Assembly (NCBI GenBank): GCA_037957365.1
Contig: JARHVA010004254.1
Coordinates: 1,446,001 to 1,510,000, forward strand
DNA from: Torreya grandis
Taxonomy: Eukaryota; Streptophyta; Pinopsida; Cupressales; Taxaceae
Direction: 5' to 3'
Length of the DNA: 64,000 bases
In this document: one piece after another, positions 62,157-64,000 of the stretch
Layout: every line of letters starts with the position of its first letter
Numbering within the stretch: position 1 is the stretch's first letter
Program-made: the position numbers and the translations under genes
The notes under the pieces: model-generated
What the model was told of the DNA's origin: nothing
Database searches by the model: none
Seen by the model: the letters and a program-made list of their open reading frames with translations, nothing else

Positions 62157-62173
62157 TGGCGATTCACAGGGTT
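62157..62173 (+). other. Tat-type primer-binding site
   Basis: TTCT-TGGCGATTCACAGGGTT closely follows the Tat/Ogre consensus context TTCTGGCGACTCCGCTGGGG as I know it. It lies four bases after the LTR terminus CAACA at 62,152. The differences are mainly transitions. Confidence 0.5.
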
Positions 62174-62262
62174 AGCATGGCTATAGTGCTAATAGGACCA
62201 GTAGTCTTGCATGCCCATTAGGAAATAGAGTCTATAGTACTTAGTTTTAGAATTGTATATGT

Positions 62263-63449
62263 AGAGAGGATTACAAATCAATTTAGTCAAGCACTATTCC
62301 ATAAATAATGAAACATGCATAAAGAATTGACTAACCAATCCTATCTATTCATATGAGAATTACAAAGGATAGCAAGAAATAAATTAAAGAAAGAAACACT
62401 ATATTACCTTCCAAAATGGATTCACCATACCTATGTGTCTCAAAAACATGTTCTCCCTTGATAAATCATCTTTTTCTTTGTCAATAATGGTGGTAAGCTC
62501 CTCCAATGCCTTAAGAACACTCCATAAAACCTAGGCTCTTGATTGTAAATCACTAAACTAGCCTATCAATGAAGCTTTGTGGAAACAAATTCGCATTATA
62601 AATTTTCAATATTCAAGCTTTGAATATATTTGAGCATAATAACCTTGCACCAAAATATCTTAGAAATGATGTTCATGGCCTCCCTATTTATATATTTTTG
62701 AGATTGGTTAGGATCAACCATGACCGTCCATCTCAAGATTGAGATGTGTGGCCATGGATAATCCTAATATTTAGAATTAAATATATAATTATCTTTATCA
62801 TGAACTTGGAAAAAAGGGCATTAAAGAGGCATGAAAGTCATTAACTAGGCATGGGTGACCCATAATCCTGATATTTTATGCACTTATGGCTTGATGGATG
62901 CCACCCTATAGATGATGTCACTAGGTGATGAAAATAATAAGAATCAATTTTCAAAAAGAAATATTCAACAACTCTCATGGAAAATCCACTTAAGCTCTTG
63001 ATTTGGATTAATTAGTCTTAAACAAGGTTAATCAACATTTGTGTAATTATTTAAAAATTTGCCCTCTATTAATCAAAATGGTCATAAAATCATATTACTG
63101 GGTCAAAGTTTGACTTGAGAAGAATCAGAAGGTGATGCTAGATGCGTTGGAACCATATTCCCATTTAAGATGTTTCCAACATCAAATAACAAAGGTACAT
63201 GATATGTACCAATGAATTAGAAGAAAAAAGTGATCCAGGGTAATGGTCATTGTGACTCAAAATGATTTGATCAAAGTTAGCTAGCCCATAAAATGCATTA
63301 CCCTATTTAGGGATATTTTGACCTAATTTATAACTTGTAAATGACAAGTTCAAACCATTTAGGACATTTTATGTATTTTGACTTAAAATGTGCATTTGAG
63401 TAAGATTTACAATTTCAACATAAATGGTGTTAGGAATTGGATGTCTACA
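62263..63449 (-). repeat. Third Tat-type LTR copy, diverged
   Basis: On the minus strand it begins TGTAGACATCC after a polypurine tract. It shares with 60-2744 the blocks ATTACCTTCC/ATTACCTCC, ATGGTGGTAA, ATAACCTTGCACCAAAATAT / ATAACCTTACACACAAAACC and a TATA box (TATATAAATAGGGAGG on the minus strand, about 62,682-62,699). The left end may be the TGTAGAGAGG at 62,263, giving a shortened LTR of about 1.2 kb; that border is uncertain. Confidence 0.62.
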
Positions 63450-63470
63450 TTTTGCCCCTATTTGAGAAGG
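63450..63470 (-). other. Polypurine tract of third Tat element
   Basis: Minus strand CTCAAATAGGGGCAAAA directly before TGTAGACA; matches 2,745-2,765. Confidence 0.8.
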
Positions 63471-64000
63471 CATAGTGAGACATTCAAGTGAAGTAACATC
63501 TTTTCAAAAAGAGTTGTCAAGAAGAAATTAGAAAAAACCCATGATGCCCCCTTGAGAGGACATACTAGGATGGACTCTCGAAAAGAGAGAGAAAGTGAGA
63601 GATTAACCCATGGAATAGATCACATCCAGTTGAGCTAATGCTTGCACATGTGATTACCATAAATGATAAAAATATAATTAGAGGTATAATAAGCCCTAGA
63701 GATGGGGGAAATGGAAAATATATAATCCATAAATGTAAGGGACACACTATAAACATACCGAATTTAAGAGTACAAGCTATGTGCTTATGGCATTGATCAA
63801 TCCCAAGACAAGTTACACACTAAAATATTTCCATCATGGGATTTAATGTGGAGAGATTGGAATTAGAGGAAAAGGGATAATGTTTTTATTTAGGAAGGGA
63901 AGCACCACTAGAATAGGGTCTCCAAAGAGCAGATAATAAGAAGTGCCCTAGTAGAGCAGATATGATCATGATAAAATAGTTGTGCCCTAGTAGGAAATTT
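63471..64000 (-). mobile_element. 3' end of another Tat-type interior
   Basis: Resembles 2,766-2,900, for example GATGCCCCCTTGAGAGGACATAC / GATGCCCCCTCAAGGTAATGG (in parts). Towards the window end, GTGCCCTAGTAG occurs twice at about 50-bp spacing (about 63,942 and 63,982), perhaps the start of a pre-LTR tandem repeat. No coding motif lies within the window. Confidence 0.55.

Overview
This window looks like intergenic plant nuclear DNA. I find no intact host gene, tRNA, rRNA, CRISPR array or bacterial-type operon. It is very AT-rich (about 30% GC by eye) and strongly short of CpG; I count only about three CpG in the first 2 kb. Nearly everything I can identify is decayed LTR retrotransposon: Tat-lineage and chromovirus Ty3/gypsy elements, one short gag-only element, a LARD-like element with giant LTRs, and a probable Ty1/copia LTR end. 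The stop codons that break the coding regions are largely those expected from C-to-T decay of methylated cytosines. Very low GC, CpG loss and giant decayed LTR elements fit a large plant genome such as a gnetophyte (Welwitschia-like), but naming a species would be a guess.

Layout, left to right. (1) 45-12,960, minus strand: a Tat-type Ty3/gypsy element with a 2.7-kb LTR (60-2744), polypurine tract, a minisatellite, a plus-strand (antisense) plant-mobile-domain ORF, then RNase H start, RT, protease and gag. (2) 13,260-14,012: unassigned flank with a direct duplication and a TATA-like site. (3) 14,013-26,650: a LARD-like element with two 4.9-kb LTRs around a 2.8-kb non-pol interior, bordered by a near-perfect 5-bp target duplication. 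(4) 26,656-41,600: mixed debris, including a copia-like LTR 3' end (to 29,214), a Tat LTR fragment (30,780-31,866), the 3' end of another giant LTR (38,940-39,711) and an A/C-rich repeat zone with a 184-bp duplication. (5) 41,600-56,530: a nest of chromoviruses. A plus-strand fragment is cut inside integrase by a minus-strand chromovirus (43,464-49,400) with recognisable gag, CCHC, protease, RT, RNase H, integrase and chromodomain. Next comes a plus-strand chromovirus (49,404-52,808) that shares its 3' LTR with another interior, and a 2.85-kb gag-only element (53,619-56,467) has inserted into that interior. (6) 56,530-64,000: a short tandem repeat, a giant 5.1-kb LTR (57,063-62,152) followed by a Tat-type primer-binding site, and a third Tat LTR copy on the minus strand with its polypurine tract at 63,450.

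The most informative points are: two LTRs each flanked by a polypurine tract on one side and a primer-binding site on the other (tandem or recombined elements); an internal empty-site paralogue that proves the gag-only insertion; the antisense plant-mobile-domain ORF occupying the place where integrase should lie; and the giant TGTTG...CAACA LTR family. All boundaries and homologies were read by eye, without alignment software.
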